Part shown: positions 63,917 through 64,000 of the stretch, piece by piece
How the letters are laid out: every line of letters begins with the position of its first letter
Numbering within the stretch: the first letter of the stretch is position 1
NCBI GenBank assembly: GCA_040216735.1
Contig: JAVJOO010000002.1
Coordinates: 585,118-649,117, forward strand
Reading direction: 5' to 3'
Source of the DNA: Alphaproteobacteria bacterium
Lineage (GTDB): Bacteria > Pseudomonadota > Alphaproteobacteria > SHVP01
DNA length: 64,000 bases
Translations under genes and position numbers: made by a program
Notes under the pieces: generated by a model
Told to the model about the DNA's origin: nothing
What the model saw: the letters and a program-made list of their open reading frames with translations, nothing else
Databases searched by the model: none

Positions 63917-64000
63917 ATGAACCTGCGTCATTTGTGGTTCGGTCTATCGACGGTCACAGGTCTTGGCCGTCGCGGCTTTTTCATTCCCTACCGCTACGCC
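63917..64000 (+). CDS. Unidentified protein, N-terminus only (right edge)
   Basis: An ATG at 63917 opens a frame of 28 codons, MNLRHLWFGL then STVTGLGRRGFFIPYRYA, that runs off the window. The basic, aromatic start (RGFFIPYRYA) resembles the N-terminus of some SAM-dependent methyltransferases of this class, but too little is visible to be sure. Confidence 0.45.
   Translation, partial: MNLRHLWFGLSTVTGLGRRGFFIPYRYA

Noticed and set aside
1-64000. Search for CRISPR arrays, tRNA/rRNA genes, insertion sequences, integrases and phage genes
   Set aside because: No evenly spaced repeats, cloverleaf candidates or transposase motifs were recognised. The gaps are short and accounted for, although a covariance-model scan could still find small RNAs.

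Overview
The window is about 64 kb of GC-rich chromosome from an alphaproteobacterium, most likely a Rhodospirillales-type lineage. The evidence is gene order and gene content. The block PPSR-maf-aroE-coaE-dnaQ-secB faces hemE-hemH-hemJ-rho across a 418 bp AT-richer gap, which is the Caulobacter-type origin arrangement. mnmE-mnmG-rsmG-parA-parB-holA-lptE-leuS follows further right, with two perfect parS 16-mers between mnmG and rsmG. DUF2628 inside the his operon, DUF3576, DUF6489, a Tim44-like protein and RibA with a degenerate RibB-like N-terminus are also typical of this class. No tRNA, rRNA, insertion sequence, integrase or CRISPR array was seen.

Layout. 0-2.7 kb: a PfkB sugar/nucleoside kinase and a membrane adenylate cyclase carrying a [2Fe-2S] ferredoxin domain. 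2.7-9.2 kb, minus strand: a histidine operon (hisB, DUF2628, hisH, hisA, hisF, hisE) interleaved with two GNAT acetyltransferases and an EamA transporter, ending in HIT and GST genes. 9.3-11.2 kb: hslVU behind a good RpoH-type promoter. 11.2-14.1 kb, minus: timA-like, mltA, smr and an XRE regulator, tightly coupled. 14.2-18.9 kb: fxsA, secB, then dnaQ, coaE, aroE, maf and PPSR on the minus strand. 18.9-19.3 kb: probable oriC. 19.3-23.3 kb: hemE-hemH-hemJ and rho.

23.3-44.0 kb is an accessory-rich stretch separating rho from mnmE. It holds a TetR/SRPBCC pair with matching operators, glutathionyl-hydroquinone reductase, a LysR/DUF1127 pair, nhaA next to a NavAb-type sodium channel, and five paralogous quinone oxidoreductases. 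It also holds a BigR/SqrR-like persulfide regulon (persulfide dioxygenase-like hydrolase, cytochrome b561, rhodanese, a divergent lipoprotein), dienelactone hydrolase, Ogt and a DUF255 protein. The sulfur genes and two quinone oxidoreductases run head to tail on one strand and could form a single sulfide/persulfide-quinone operon.

44.1-53.9 kb: tRNA modification, chromosome partition, holA, lptE and leuS. 54.0-56.4 kb: a redoxin-like/prolyl-hydroxylase fusion, a DUF3576 lipoprotein and a divergent TIGR02466 dioxygenase. 56.7-64 kb: a porin with a strong terminator, divergent thiE-like and yggS genes, an L,D-transpeptidase, an unrecognised protein, ribA, an OmpR-type regulator, an MBL hydrolase, and a gene cut by the right edge.

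Starts were chosen by ribosome-binding sites and family N-termini. Many differ from the longest open frame, and each choice is noted in its entry.
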